From: Clostridium sp.
GTDB taxonomy: Bacteria > Bacillota > Clostridia > Clostridiales > Clostridiaceae
DNA: 33,129 nt
Direction of reading: 5' to 3'
NCBI GenBank assembly: GCA_015058405.1
Contig: SVCL01000024.1
Coordinates: forward strand, 1-33,129
Both the position numbers and the translations under genes were made by a program. Shown piece by piece: positions 26,554 through 33,129 of this stretch (positions within the stretch are counted from its first letter, which is position 1; every line of letters begins with the position of its first letter). The notes beneath the pieces were generated by a model. It had not been told where the DNA came from. It did no database searches and saw only the letters and a list, made by a program, of their open reading frames with translations.

Positions 26554-27660
26554 CTATTCTGTAATAGTATCTATTGCTTCTTCAGTAGTTTCTTCTACGC
26601 TTTCATCAGCTTGCATTTCTGCTTGACTTTTACTCTTTATGTCTATCTTCCAGTTAGTTAATTTAGCAGCAAGTCTAACATTTTGACCTTCTTTACCTAT
26701 AGCTAAAGATAATTGATTATCATCTACTACTACCTTAGCAGTTTTATCTTCTTCATTTACCTTTACATCTAAAACCTTTGCTGGGCTTAATGAATTAGCT
26801 ATAAATTCTTTTGGATCTTTGCTCCATTTAATTATATCAATTTTTTCATTCTTAAGTTCGTTTACTATTTTTTGAACTCTTACACCCTTAGGACCTACAC
26901 AAGCACCCATTGAGTCAACTGCTTCATCATTTGAGTAAACAGCTATCTTACTTCTTGAACCAGCTTCTCTTGATATACTCTTGATTTCAACTACACCATT
27001 GTATATTTCAGGAACTTCTAATTCAAATAATCTCTTTACTAAACCTGGATGAGTTCTTGATACATGAATTAAAGCACCCTTTGAGCCATTCTTAACTTCT
27101 ACTATATATAATTTTAATTTTTCATTGAAATTATATTGTTCATTTGGCATTTGTTCATTTGGTCCTATAACACCTTCAAGCTTACCTAAGTTTACGAAAA
27201 CATTTCCTTTATCTTTTCTTAAAACTGTTCCTGTAATAATATCATATTCCATTTCTTTATATTCATTATATATGATATTTCTTTCTGCTTCTTTCATTCT
27301 TTGAGTAACTACTTGTTTTGCAAGTTGAGCTGCTACTCTACCAAAGTTTCTTGGTGTTACTTCTAATTCAACGATATCGTCTACTTCATAACTTGGTCTA
27401 ATTTCTTTAGCCTCTTCTAATGATATTTCTGTTACATCATCATAAACTTCATCACAAACTACTTTTTGTGCATATACATTTATTTCTCCTGATTCTCTAT
27501 TTATACTAACTCTAACGTTTTGAGCAGAAGTATTTGGATTCGCATAATTTTTCTTATACGCTGCTACCATAGCATCTTCTATAGTAGTAAAGATCAAATC
27601 TTCGCTAATCCCCTTTTCTTTTACTATTTCTCTTAGAGCACCTATAAACTCTTCGTTCAT
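26554..27660 (-). CDS. nusA: Transcription termination/antitermination factor NusA
   Basis: Binds RNA polymerase and nascent RNA, and affects pausing, termination and rRNA antitermination. The 368 residues contain an N-terminal polymerase-binding domain (1-125), S1 (about 137-202) and KH1 and KH2 with GPKG (256-259) and GKEG (322-325). The C-terminal acidic repeats of proteobacteria are absent, as normal for Firmicutes. AAGGAGG precedes the ATG. Confidence 0.97.
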   Translation of the reverse strand: MNEEFIGALREIVKEKGISEDLIFTTIEDAMVAAYKKNYANPNTSAQNVRVSINRESGEINVYAQKVVCDEVYDDVTEISLEEAKEIRPSYEVDDIVELEVTPRNFGRVAAQLAKQVVTQRMKEAERNIIYNEYKEMEYDIITGTVLRKDKGNVFVNLGKLEGVIGPNEQMPNEQYNFNEKLKLYIVEVKNGSKGALIHVSRTHPGLVKRLFELEVPEIYNGVVEIKSISREAGSRSKIAVYSNDEAVDSMGACVGPKGVRVQKIVNELKNEKIDIIKWSKDPKEFIANSLSPAKVLDVKVNEEDKTAKVVVDDNQLSLAIGKEGQNVRLAAKLTNWKIDIKSKSQAEMQADESVEETTEEAIDTITE

Positions 27661-27677
27661 TTTCTACATCCTCCTTG

Positions 27678-28136
27678 TTATATTTCCCCATCTAAATTTG
27701 CATTTTTTATTTTTGATTTTGGTATAGTTAATTCTGTTTCACCTTCCACAACTATGTTGTCTGCATCTACAGCCTTTAATACACCTTTAATATTTTTCAT
27801 TCCACTTAATGATCCATTAAATTTAATGAAAACATCTCTACCTATATATCTTTCAAAATGAGAATCTTTATATAATCCTCTATTTAATCCTGGTGATGAT
27901 ACTTCTAAATAATAAGCATCCTTTATTGGATCTTCTACATCTAGCATATCGCTAACTCTTCTTGATAATGCTTCACAATCATTTAAAGAAATTCCTTCTG
28001 GTTTGTCTATGTATATTCTTAAATAGAACTCGCCATTTTCTTTAACGTATTCAACATAATATAATTCATAGCCTAATTCATCAGCTATAGGTTTTACTAA
28101 AACCTCTATTCTTTCTATTAAGGCATCCTTATTCAT
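27678..28136 (-). CDS. rimP: Ribosome maturation factor RimP
   Basis: Needed for 30S maturation around S12/S19 assembly. The 152 residues show the [20 protein letters not shown] and [10 protein letters not shown] blocks and the C-terminal SH3-like domain. First gene of the large operon, with AAAAGGAGG before the ATG. A leader of about 150-175 bases with two hairpins lies upstream. Confidence 0.95.
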   Translation of the reverse strand: MNKDALIERIEVLVKPIADELGYELYYVEYVKENGEFYLRIYIDKPEGISLNDCEALSRRVSDMLDVEDPIKDAYYLEVSSPGLNRGLYKDSHFERYIGRDVFIKFNGSLSGMKNIKGVLKAVDADNIVVEGETELTIPKSKIKNANLDGEI

Positions 28137-28221
28137 GATTCAACCTCCTTTTCGATATTCAATTTTTATTCAAGACTATTATTCCCTAAAAAAGCTTTAT
28201 TAATTTATTTTCAAACTAATC

Positions 28222-28284
28222 AAAAACGCAACTAAAGGTTAGTTGCGTAACAAACATAAGGAGCGGGTTTTGCTTCCCACTCCT
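28222..28284 (-). ncRNA. Two-hairpin leader of the rimP operon, attenuator-like
   Basis: Hairpin 1 (28284-28276 with 28267-28259) has 9 pairs around an 8-base loop, one a G-U that exists only in minus-strand RNA. Hairpin 2 (28248-28239 with 28235-28226) has 10 perfect pairs, a 3-base loop and a UUUUU tail (28222-28226), the form of an intrinsic terminator. There is no minus-strand gene upstream for it to terminate, because the cellulase gene diverges, so it probably sits inside the rimP leader. Confidence 0.6.
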
Positions 28285-28294
28285 AACTCAAGCT

Positions 28295-28348
28295 ATTTTA
28301 TCTAATAATCTCTTATTCAAGAATAACACACTTTTCAGAATTGCACAA
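28295..28348 (-). promoter_or_regulatory. rimP promoter candidates
   Basis: Two overlapping possibilities, each with a 17-base spacer: TTGTGC (28343-28348) with TATTCT (28320-28325), or TTCTTG (28318-28323) with TAAAAT (28295-28300). Both are imperfect. Either places both leader hairpins inside the transcript. Confidence 0.4.
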
Positions 28349-28481
28349 GTGCAAATTTGAAATTATAGAATTACTCATTTTCTATATCTTTTTGTAAAAA
28401 AGAATAATATTAGCTCTATTTTAATACAAAAAAGTATGTAATTTAAGAAATATTATTGAATTTTGAATTTGTATTTTTTAT

Positions 28482-28519
28482 TATAATTAAGAAAACATTT
28501 ACACGATAATATAAGGGGG
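28482..28519 (+). promoter_or_regulatory. Cellulase -10 box and ribosome binding site
   Basis: TATAAT at 28482-28487 has no good -35 box at 17 bases; TTGAAT copies lie 13 and 20 bases upstream. The AAGGGGG at 28513-28519 serves the ATG at 28529. No catabolite-repression (cre) palindrome is visible in 28290-28528. Confidence 0.4.
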
Positions 28520-28528
28520 AAATTTAAA

Positions 28529-30541
28529 ATGATAAGAAAATCAATTCTAAAAACAAGCACATTAGTTGCCACTTTATCAGTACTACTTTCATGTGCAGCC
28601 ATTTCATCTAACAGTATAACTGTACAAGCTGCTTCAATGATGTCTTCACAAGATGTAGTACAAAACATGGGAGTAGGCTGGAATCTAGGTAATACATTAG
28701 ATAGTATAGGAAGTAGTTACTCAATGTATTCTGATAGCAGCTTATTTGAAACATACTGGAAAAATCCAGTTACAACAAAAGCCATGATTGATAAAATCAA
28801 AGCTGCTGGATTCAAAACTATTAGAGTTCCTGTAAGTTGGGGAGAACATATGGAAGGTGCACCAAATTATAAAGTTGCTGCTTCTTGGCTAAAAAGAGTT
28901 AAAGAAGTAGTTGATTATTGTATAGATGATGGACTTTTTGTAATATTAAATGTTCACCACGATAGTTCTTGGTGTATTCCAAACACTCAAAACGAAAATA
29001 ACGTAAAGCCAAAACTTGAAAAATTATGGACTCAAATAGCTAATTATTTCAAAAATTATGATTCACATTTGATTTTTGAAACATTAAATGAACCAAGAGT
29101 TATTGGATCTTCTACTGAATGGTCTGGAGGTCTTCCATCAGAACGTGCTGTTGTTAATAGATATAATCAAACAGCCTTAAAAGCAATTAGAGCTACTGGT
29201 GGTAATAATAAAGACAGATCTGTTATGATGCCAACTTATGGTGCTGCTGCTACACAAGAAGCTATAAATGACTACGTTGTTCCAAATGATAGTCATGTTA
29301 TAGTATCTCTACACGCATACTCACCATATTACTTTGCAATGGATACAAAATCTCAATATGCTACAAGATACTGGGGAAGCGACAATGATAAGAGAAGCTT
29401 AAGCAATGAACTTGATGTTTGGTATAACAAATTTGTTGCAAGAGGAATTCCTGTTGTAATTGGTGAATTTGGTTCTACTAATAAAGATAATCTTGATTCA
29501 AGAGAAAGACATGCTAAATATTATGTTTCTGAAGCTAAAAAGAGAAAAATAGCTTGTGTTTGGTGGGATAATAACTCAGCTAATGTAGGTGAAGAAAACT
29601 TCGGTATATTCAATAGATCAGCATTATCTTGGTATTTCCCAACTGTAAAAGATGCTTTAATAAACGGCTACAACAGCGTATATTGGGGAAATCAAAAACC
29701 TGATCCAAAGCCAGAACCTACTCCTGAGCCAACTCCATCAGAAGAACAAGTTCCAGGAACTACTGTTACTTTAAAAGATGGATGGTATTACATCAAAAAT
29801 GTAAATGCACAAAAATATCTACAAGTTACTGATAACCTAGGAAAAGCTAATCAAAATGTTGAATTAAGAAGCGGCACAGGTTCACAAGGTCAAAAATGGT
29901 ACTTAAAGAATGTAGGAAACGGTTATGTAACATTAAAATCAGCTCTTGGTAACTTTATGCTTGATGTTGCAAGTGCTAAAAATGAAAATGGTACAAATAT
30001 AGGAATATATAATTCTCATTCAGGAAATGCTCAACAATTTATGTTAAAAACTTCTTCAACTAATGGAGCTTATGTTATAGCTACTAAAGCTAGTAATATT
30101 ACAAAAGTATTAGATGATTATAACTTCAGTAAAGCTGATGGAACTAATGTATGTCAATGGGCTTATGGCGGAAAAGCTAATCAACAATGGTTATTTGAAG
30201 TAGCAAACTCTTCTGATCCAAAACCCGAACCAACTCCTACTCCAACTCCATCTAGCAAGTTAAAACTTGACTATAACATAAATAACTGGGGTTCAGGATA
30301 TCAAGTTAATTTTAAAATCTCAAATAATACAAGTTCAACTGTTTCAAACTGGACTTTAAAATTAAAGAAAAGTGAAATTAAAATTACTTCAAGTTGGAAT
30401 GTTACACTAAAAGAATCTGGGGATTATTATATAATCACACCAATTAGCTGGAATTCTACAATTACTAAAGGAAATAGTATTGAATTTGGAGTTCAAGGTG
30501 CTGGAAAAATAGGTGATACATTATCATACACTCTAAACTAA
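28529..30541 (+). CDS. Secreted endoglucanase: GH5, ricin-type CBM13, CBM2
   Basis: A beta-1,4-glucanase for cellulose. The 670-residue precursor has a signal peptide (1 to about 34, cleavage after VQA). The GH5 domain (about 36-390) carries the acid/base E188 in LNEP, the nucleophile E313 in GEFGS, and H142-H143-area and W346-W347 segments typical of subfamily A2-like cellulases. A Pro/Glu/Thr linker follows, then a ricin-type beta-trefoil (about 410-565, QKW/QQW signatures), a second PT linker and a C-terminal CBM2 (about 578-670) with conserved tryptophans. There is no dockerin, so it acts free rather than in a cellulosome. The only long plus-strand gene here, diverging from the rimP operon; the tail hairpin at 30593-30690 is probably its terminator. 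Confidence 0.93.
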   Translation: MIRKSILKTSTLVATLSVLLSCAAISSNSITVQAASMMSSQDVVQNMGVGWNLGNTLDSIGSSYSMYSDSSLFETYWKNPVTTKAMIDKIKAAGFKTIRVPVSWGEHMEGAPNYKVAASWLKRVKEVVDYCIDDGLFVILNVHHDSSWCIPNTQNENNVKPKLEKLWTQIANYFKNYDSHLIFETLNEPRVIGSSTEWSGGLPSERAVVNRYNQTALKAIRATGGNNKDRSVMMPTYGAAATQEAINDYVVPNDSHVIVSLHAYSPYYFAMDTKSQYATRYWGSDNDKRSLSNELDVWYNKFVARGIPVVIGEFGSTNKDNLDSRERHAKYYVSEAKKRKIACVWWDNNSANVGEENFGIFNRSALSWYFPTVKDALINGYNSVYWGNQKPDPKPEPTPEPTPSEEQVPGTTVTLKDGWYYIKNVNAQKYLQVTDNLGKANQNVELRSGTGSQGQKWYLKNVGNGYVTLKSALGNFMLDVASAKNENGTNIGIYNSHSGNAQQFMLKTSSTNGAYVIATKASNITKVLDDYNFSKADGTNVCQWAYGGKANQQWLFEVANSSDPKPEPTPTPTPSSKLKLDYNINNWGSGYQVNFKISNNTSSTVSNWTLKLKKSEIKITSSWNVTLKESGDYYIITPISWNSTITKGNSIEFGVQGAGKIGDTLSYTLN

Positions 30542-30592
30542 CAACAAAAAGATAAGACATGTATAGAAGTCTTAAAGTAAAGATATTATAAA

Positions 30593-30690
30593 AAAAAGAT
30601 AAAATAATTAGTGAAGTATAGTGTTTTGATAAAGGATAGAAATTCTTTCAAATCAAACAATCTATATGCAGCTAATTATTTTATCTTTTT
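30593..30690. terminator. 98-base long hairpin between convergent genes
   Basis: Outer arms 30593-30611 and 30672-30690 are perfectly complementary over 19 bases. Inside, 30617-30621 pairs with 30662-30666, 30622-30630 with 30652-30659 (one bulge), and 30639-30642 with 30646-30649. Both ends are A/U-runs, so it can terminate the cellulase mRNA from one side and the lipase mRNA from the other. Confidence 0.65.
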
Positions 30691-30711
30691 CAATACAGTT
30701 TCTATTTTTTA

Positions 30712-31606
30712 TTAATATTTATAATCCATAGTATGACTACTTGTTATTTCATCAAAATTCTTTTGTCTAACTATCCATTCTACTGCACAAAGAGAATCTA
30801 ATGTTTCTCCATAATCTTTATTTATACTTTTAGGTATATTAGAATATTTTCCATGAGAGATATCCACACGTACATATTTCCCAACTGGATAATAATCAGA
30901 TAGCTCCTTAAATCCTACTATAACCTTAATTGCATCACTATCTACAGCATCTAAAGCTTTTTCATAAACTGGAGATAGCCTTGATATAAGTATTTTTTCA
31001 TCTCTTGTAAAAGGTAAATGTGGCACTGCGTCTGTGAAGGATTCATACCTATAAGTTTCTATATTATATTTAGTTGCAAATTCATAATCTCCAACTCTAG
31101 GTGCTCCAAATGTAACTACTAAAGGTTTAGGCAAACCTTCCATAACAACTTTGCACGCCATTAAAAATGCCATTGCCCCACCTTTGCTATGACCTGTAAT
31201 ATATATTTTTTTATTTTTATTTGATCCAATTAACTCTTTTATCTTATATATCATATCTATATATATTCTTTACAGCTTTATAGAATCCCTCATGCACCTT
31301 TCCATAAGGAGCAAAGTCTACATGATTAACCTTTATATTATTCATCCAATCTTTTAAATCTTTAATATTTTTACTCTTAGTGCCTCTAAAAGAAACAACT
31401 ATACCAGTATCATTAACTCCTATATATCCAGCATTATATTCATTTTCTCTATCTACAAAGGTATATAAATCTCCTTGAAACTTAGCATTTATATATCTAG
31501 CATCGCTTTTATAATTAACAGGAAATCTACCATCTAGAGCTATATCCATTGCTAAAGAACTAGCTGACCATAATTGTTTTCTTAATTCATTATTAACACC
31601 TGACAT
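30712..31606 (-). pseudogene. Class 3 lipase gene split by a single-base frameshift
   Basis: Two frames, 31244-31606 and 30712-31254, together make one alpha/beta-hydrolase of about 297 residues. Removing one A near 31258, in an AT-repeat, joins ...KNIY directly to DMIYKIKEL.... In the joined protein the triad is complete: S140 in GHSKGG, D192 in FTDAVPHLP and H291 in SSHTMDY. The first frame carries the usual VVSFRGT and VHEGFYKA motifs. No signal peptide is present. As given, translation ends at residue 120, before the active serine. Re-initiation at 31254 would make only the C-terminal part. The start lies 3 bases after the upstream beta-protein gene, whose last codons contain the AGGAGGGGG site. 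Confidence 0.85.
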
Positions 31607-31609
31607 AAT

Positions 31610-32278
31610 CTACTCCCCCTCCTTATAAAATCCTATTAACTTTACTTCTAATCCTCCACTAAAGAAAACATCTTTATTTGTTATATATCCTGCGACTATA
31701 ATAGGAACTCTATTATTTATTTCAACATCAAAGGACGCTGTATCTGTTCCTTTTATATCTTTCCAAGGTAACATACTTACTATTTCACCATTGGCAAGTA
31801 CAGTAATCATAGCTCCTGTAGATGCATCCTTTTTACCAGATAAAACAACCTGTACTTTCCTCCAATAATGCTCTGAACCCAAGTTTAAGTTTTCAATACA
31901 ACTAATATCGCCTGTCTCATCTCTCCAAGTTCTACTTACAGTTAATAAGTTTTCTTTAGTGTTATCATAATATAGTGCAACATCTACTCTAGCACCTGCA
32001 CCATGGAAAAGGGCTGCCCTCTCAACATACCCACTTACATTAACACCTACATTACCATTAACATAGAAGTTATATCTTTTAACTTCTCCCTCTTCTAAAT
32101 TAAAATCATCTTCTAATATAGTCCTAGAACCTGCGGTTACTTTGAAACTAATTTTTTGTTTTTTTCTTGTTCCTACAAAAGTTATAATTCCACTTGTCCA
32201 TTTTCTATTAGCTTGAAAAGTTAAACCTTCAAAATAACTTTTAGTACCAGTTGCATCTTCCCAATGTCTTTCTTCCAT
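31610..32278 (-). CDS. Unrecognised protein of two repeated beta-rich modules
   Basis: 222 residues, no signal peptide, no membrane helix, one cysteine (C127). Two halves align: N-x-V-x3-V-x-GY followed by F-x-G-x-G/x-x-V, at about 74-98 (GY 83-84) and 189-212 (GY 197-198). Both halves start with a W/R-K strand (about 25-45 and 138-150). The tandem beta-sandwich look suggests binding or structure rather than catalysis. A strong GGAGG site precedes the ATG. It is directly coupled to the lipase gene (3-base gap). I know of no family name; partner or carrier of the lipase is an inference. Confidence 0.7.
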   Translation of the reverse strand: MEERHWEDATGTKSYFEGLTFQANRKWTSGIITFVGTRKKQKISFKVTAGSRTILEDDFNLEEGEVKRYNFYVNGNVGVNVSGYVERAALFHGAGARVDVALYYDNTKENLLTVSRTWRDETGDISCIENLNLGSEHYWRKVQVVLSGKKDASTGAMITVLANGEIVSMLPWKDIKGTDTASFDVEINNRVPIIVAGYITNKDVFFSGGLEVKLIGFYKEGE

Positions 32279-32350
32279 AATGTATCCTCCTTTTTCAAAA
32301 TTATAAAAAATAAAAAGGAATTCAGAAGCTTTTTGTAAACTTTAGAAATC

Positions 32351-32386
32351 AAAAAGTGCCGTACCATTTTTTTGTACGACACTTTT
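32351..32386 (-). terminator. Terminator of the truncated radical-SAM gene
   Basis: Arms 32374-32386 and 32352-32364 pair over 13 bases, one a G-U in minus-strand RNA (C/A on the other strand), around a 9-base loop, followed by a U-rich tail. It also marks the boundary before the beta-protein gene. Confidence 0.8.
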
Positions 32387-32418
32387 ATTATTTAAATTAT
32401 TAACATTAAATTCCTATA

Positions 32419-33006
32419 TTACTTAGAGAACATTTCACTATATCCACATCTTTTGCAAAGCTCTTCCACTCTTTTACGCCCAGAAAAACCATTGTAAATA
32501 TTTCTTGCTCTCTCTCCTTCTAATATATCTTTTAATTTCTCTGAATATATATTACCTAGAGGTATATTACCTTCACCATCTAAACAGCAAGGAACTACTG
32601 TACCATCTACTAAAATACCAAAGTGATCTCTAAGACCATGGCAAAAACCTCTATCCCCTAAAGGTTCTATAGATAAGGTAGGCCAAGCAAACTTCTCTGC
32701 ACCATTTAAATATATTCTATCTTTTATTTTAACTTTATTCTTTTCATTTAAAATCTTATGTAAATCCTCTTCATATCCAAATTCATCTTTAATAATCTGA
32801 ATTATATCCTTATTTAGATCATTTTCTCCCTTAAGGTTATATGCATCAAGATTCCAAAGCCTCATAGCACAAATTATTTCGCTTTTTTCATTAGCTTCTT
32901 TAATGAAAGACATTACATCATAAAAATACTTTTCAAATTCTATTTCATTATCATTAGCCTCAAAACTATGAAGTGAAATATTAACCTGTTGTATTTTATA
33001 CATCAA
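32419..33006 (-). pseudogene. Radical-SAM/SPASM protein, N-terminal half missing
   Basis: The 195-residue frame opens with QVNISLHSFEAND, which in relatives follows the first third of a radical-SAM barrel. It continues to a SPASM-like end with C122, C140, C141, C184 and C187 (VDGTVVPCCLDGEGN and CKRCGYSEMF). The CxxxCxxC motif that binds the catalytic iron-sulphur cluster is not present here nor in any frame to 33129. No ribosome binding site precedes the ATG at 33003 or the TTG at 33006, and a stop lies a few codons upstream. Roughly the first 90-100 residues appear to be lost by deletion or rearrangement. The terminator is still intact. Confidence 0.8.
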
Positions 33007-33062
33007 CTTGGAACCAAAAAAGCATTAAAAAGTCAGCCATCAGCATATGGTAAAAATGGAAT

Positions 33063-33129
33063 TTAGCAAGTTTGCTTTTCACTCTCTTTTAACCATTGTT
33101 TTGTTTCTTTCATTCTATAAGATTCACCA
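33063..33129 (-). CDS. C-terminal end of an unidentified reading frame
   Basis: A frame entering from the right edge reads 21 residues (GESYRMKETKQWLKESEKQTC) and stops at 33063-33065. It is too short to identify. The 60 bases between it and the radical-SAM remnant have no ribosome binding site and code for nothing recognisable. Confidence 0.25.
   Translation of the reverse strand, partial: GESYRMKETKQWLKESEKQTC

Noticed and set aside
28341..28354. Inverted repeat TTGCAC-AA-GTGCAA between rimP and the cellulase gene
   Set aside because: Only 6-bp arms, overlapping a possible -35 box; too short in AT-rich DNA to call an operator without other copies.
31244..31270. Programmed ribosomal frameshift in the lipase gene
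   Set aside because: No slippery heptamer of the usual type, no following pseudoknot visible, and the AT-repeat explains an indel more simply.
1..33129. CRISPR array, tRNA or rRNA genes, replication origin, toxin-antitoxin or phage module
   Set aside because: No spaced direct repeats, cloverleaf or rRNA-like GC-rich stretches, DnaA-box clusters or recognisable genes of these systems were seen.

Overview
This is low-GC Firmicute DNA, most likely from a Clostridium sensu stricto species. The coding AT bias is strong, ribosome binding sites are near-perfect AGGAGG types, spore-former genes are present (spoVS, a ymxH-type gene, a sigma-H-type promoter), and the gene order is the clostridial version of the rimP-nusA-infB ... 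pnp ... ftsK ... recA ... rny neighbourhood. A secreted cellulase and debris of a transposase and a radical-SAM gene mark the two edges as accessory DNA.

Layout. 1-300: 5' end of an IS1182-type transposase gene, already broken, and two hairpins. 334-1100: a degenerate Nudix-fold protein (-) and an unrecognised 51-residue protein (+). 1113-4200: recQ (-) and an unrecognised 47-residue protein (-) with a forespore-like promoter. 4202-9700: purB, ptsH (HPr), spoVS, rny and recA, all (-), most with their own promoter and terminator. 9846-14329: pgsA, rimO, ftsK. 14406-18046: pepR-ymxH-dapG-tepA. 18158-20606: pnp and rpsO. 20733-28136: the translation/transcription operon rimP-nusA-rnpM(ylxR)-ylxQ-infB-rbfA-nrnA-truB-ribF, transcribed leftward from a structured leader. 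28529-30541: a divergent (+) three-module endoglucanase. 30712-32278: a (-) pair, a duplicated beta-rich protein of unknown function followed by a class 3 lipase interrupted by one extra base. 32419-33129: a truncated radical-SAM/SPASM gene and a partial reading frame.

How it works together. The core genes serve ribosome assembly and translation initiation (rimP, infB, rbfA, rimO, truB, rpsO), transcription elongation (nusA), RNA decay (pnp, rny, nrnA), genome maintenance (recA, recQ, ftsK) and sporulation or envelope functions (spoVS, ymxH, pgsA, tepA). Control signals are unusually readable: a perfect SOS box at the recA start site, a near-perfect sigma-H promoter for spoVS, an S15-type leader before rpsO, an attenuator-like leader before rimP, an operator-like inverted repeat over the purB promoter, and mRNA hairpins that bury the ribosome binding sites of tepA (18 bp, including the AUG) and ymxH.

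Nothing here is clearly a new defence or mobile system. The best candidates for undescribed biology are the RBS-burying hairpins in the pepR-ymxH-dapG-tepA operon, the beta-protein/lipase pair without signal peptides, and the two tiny proteins with strong ribosome binding sites. All identifications are by eye from motifs and gene order; no database search was run.
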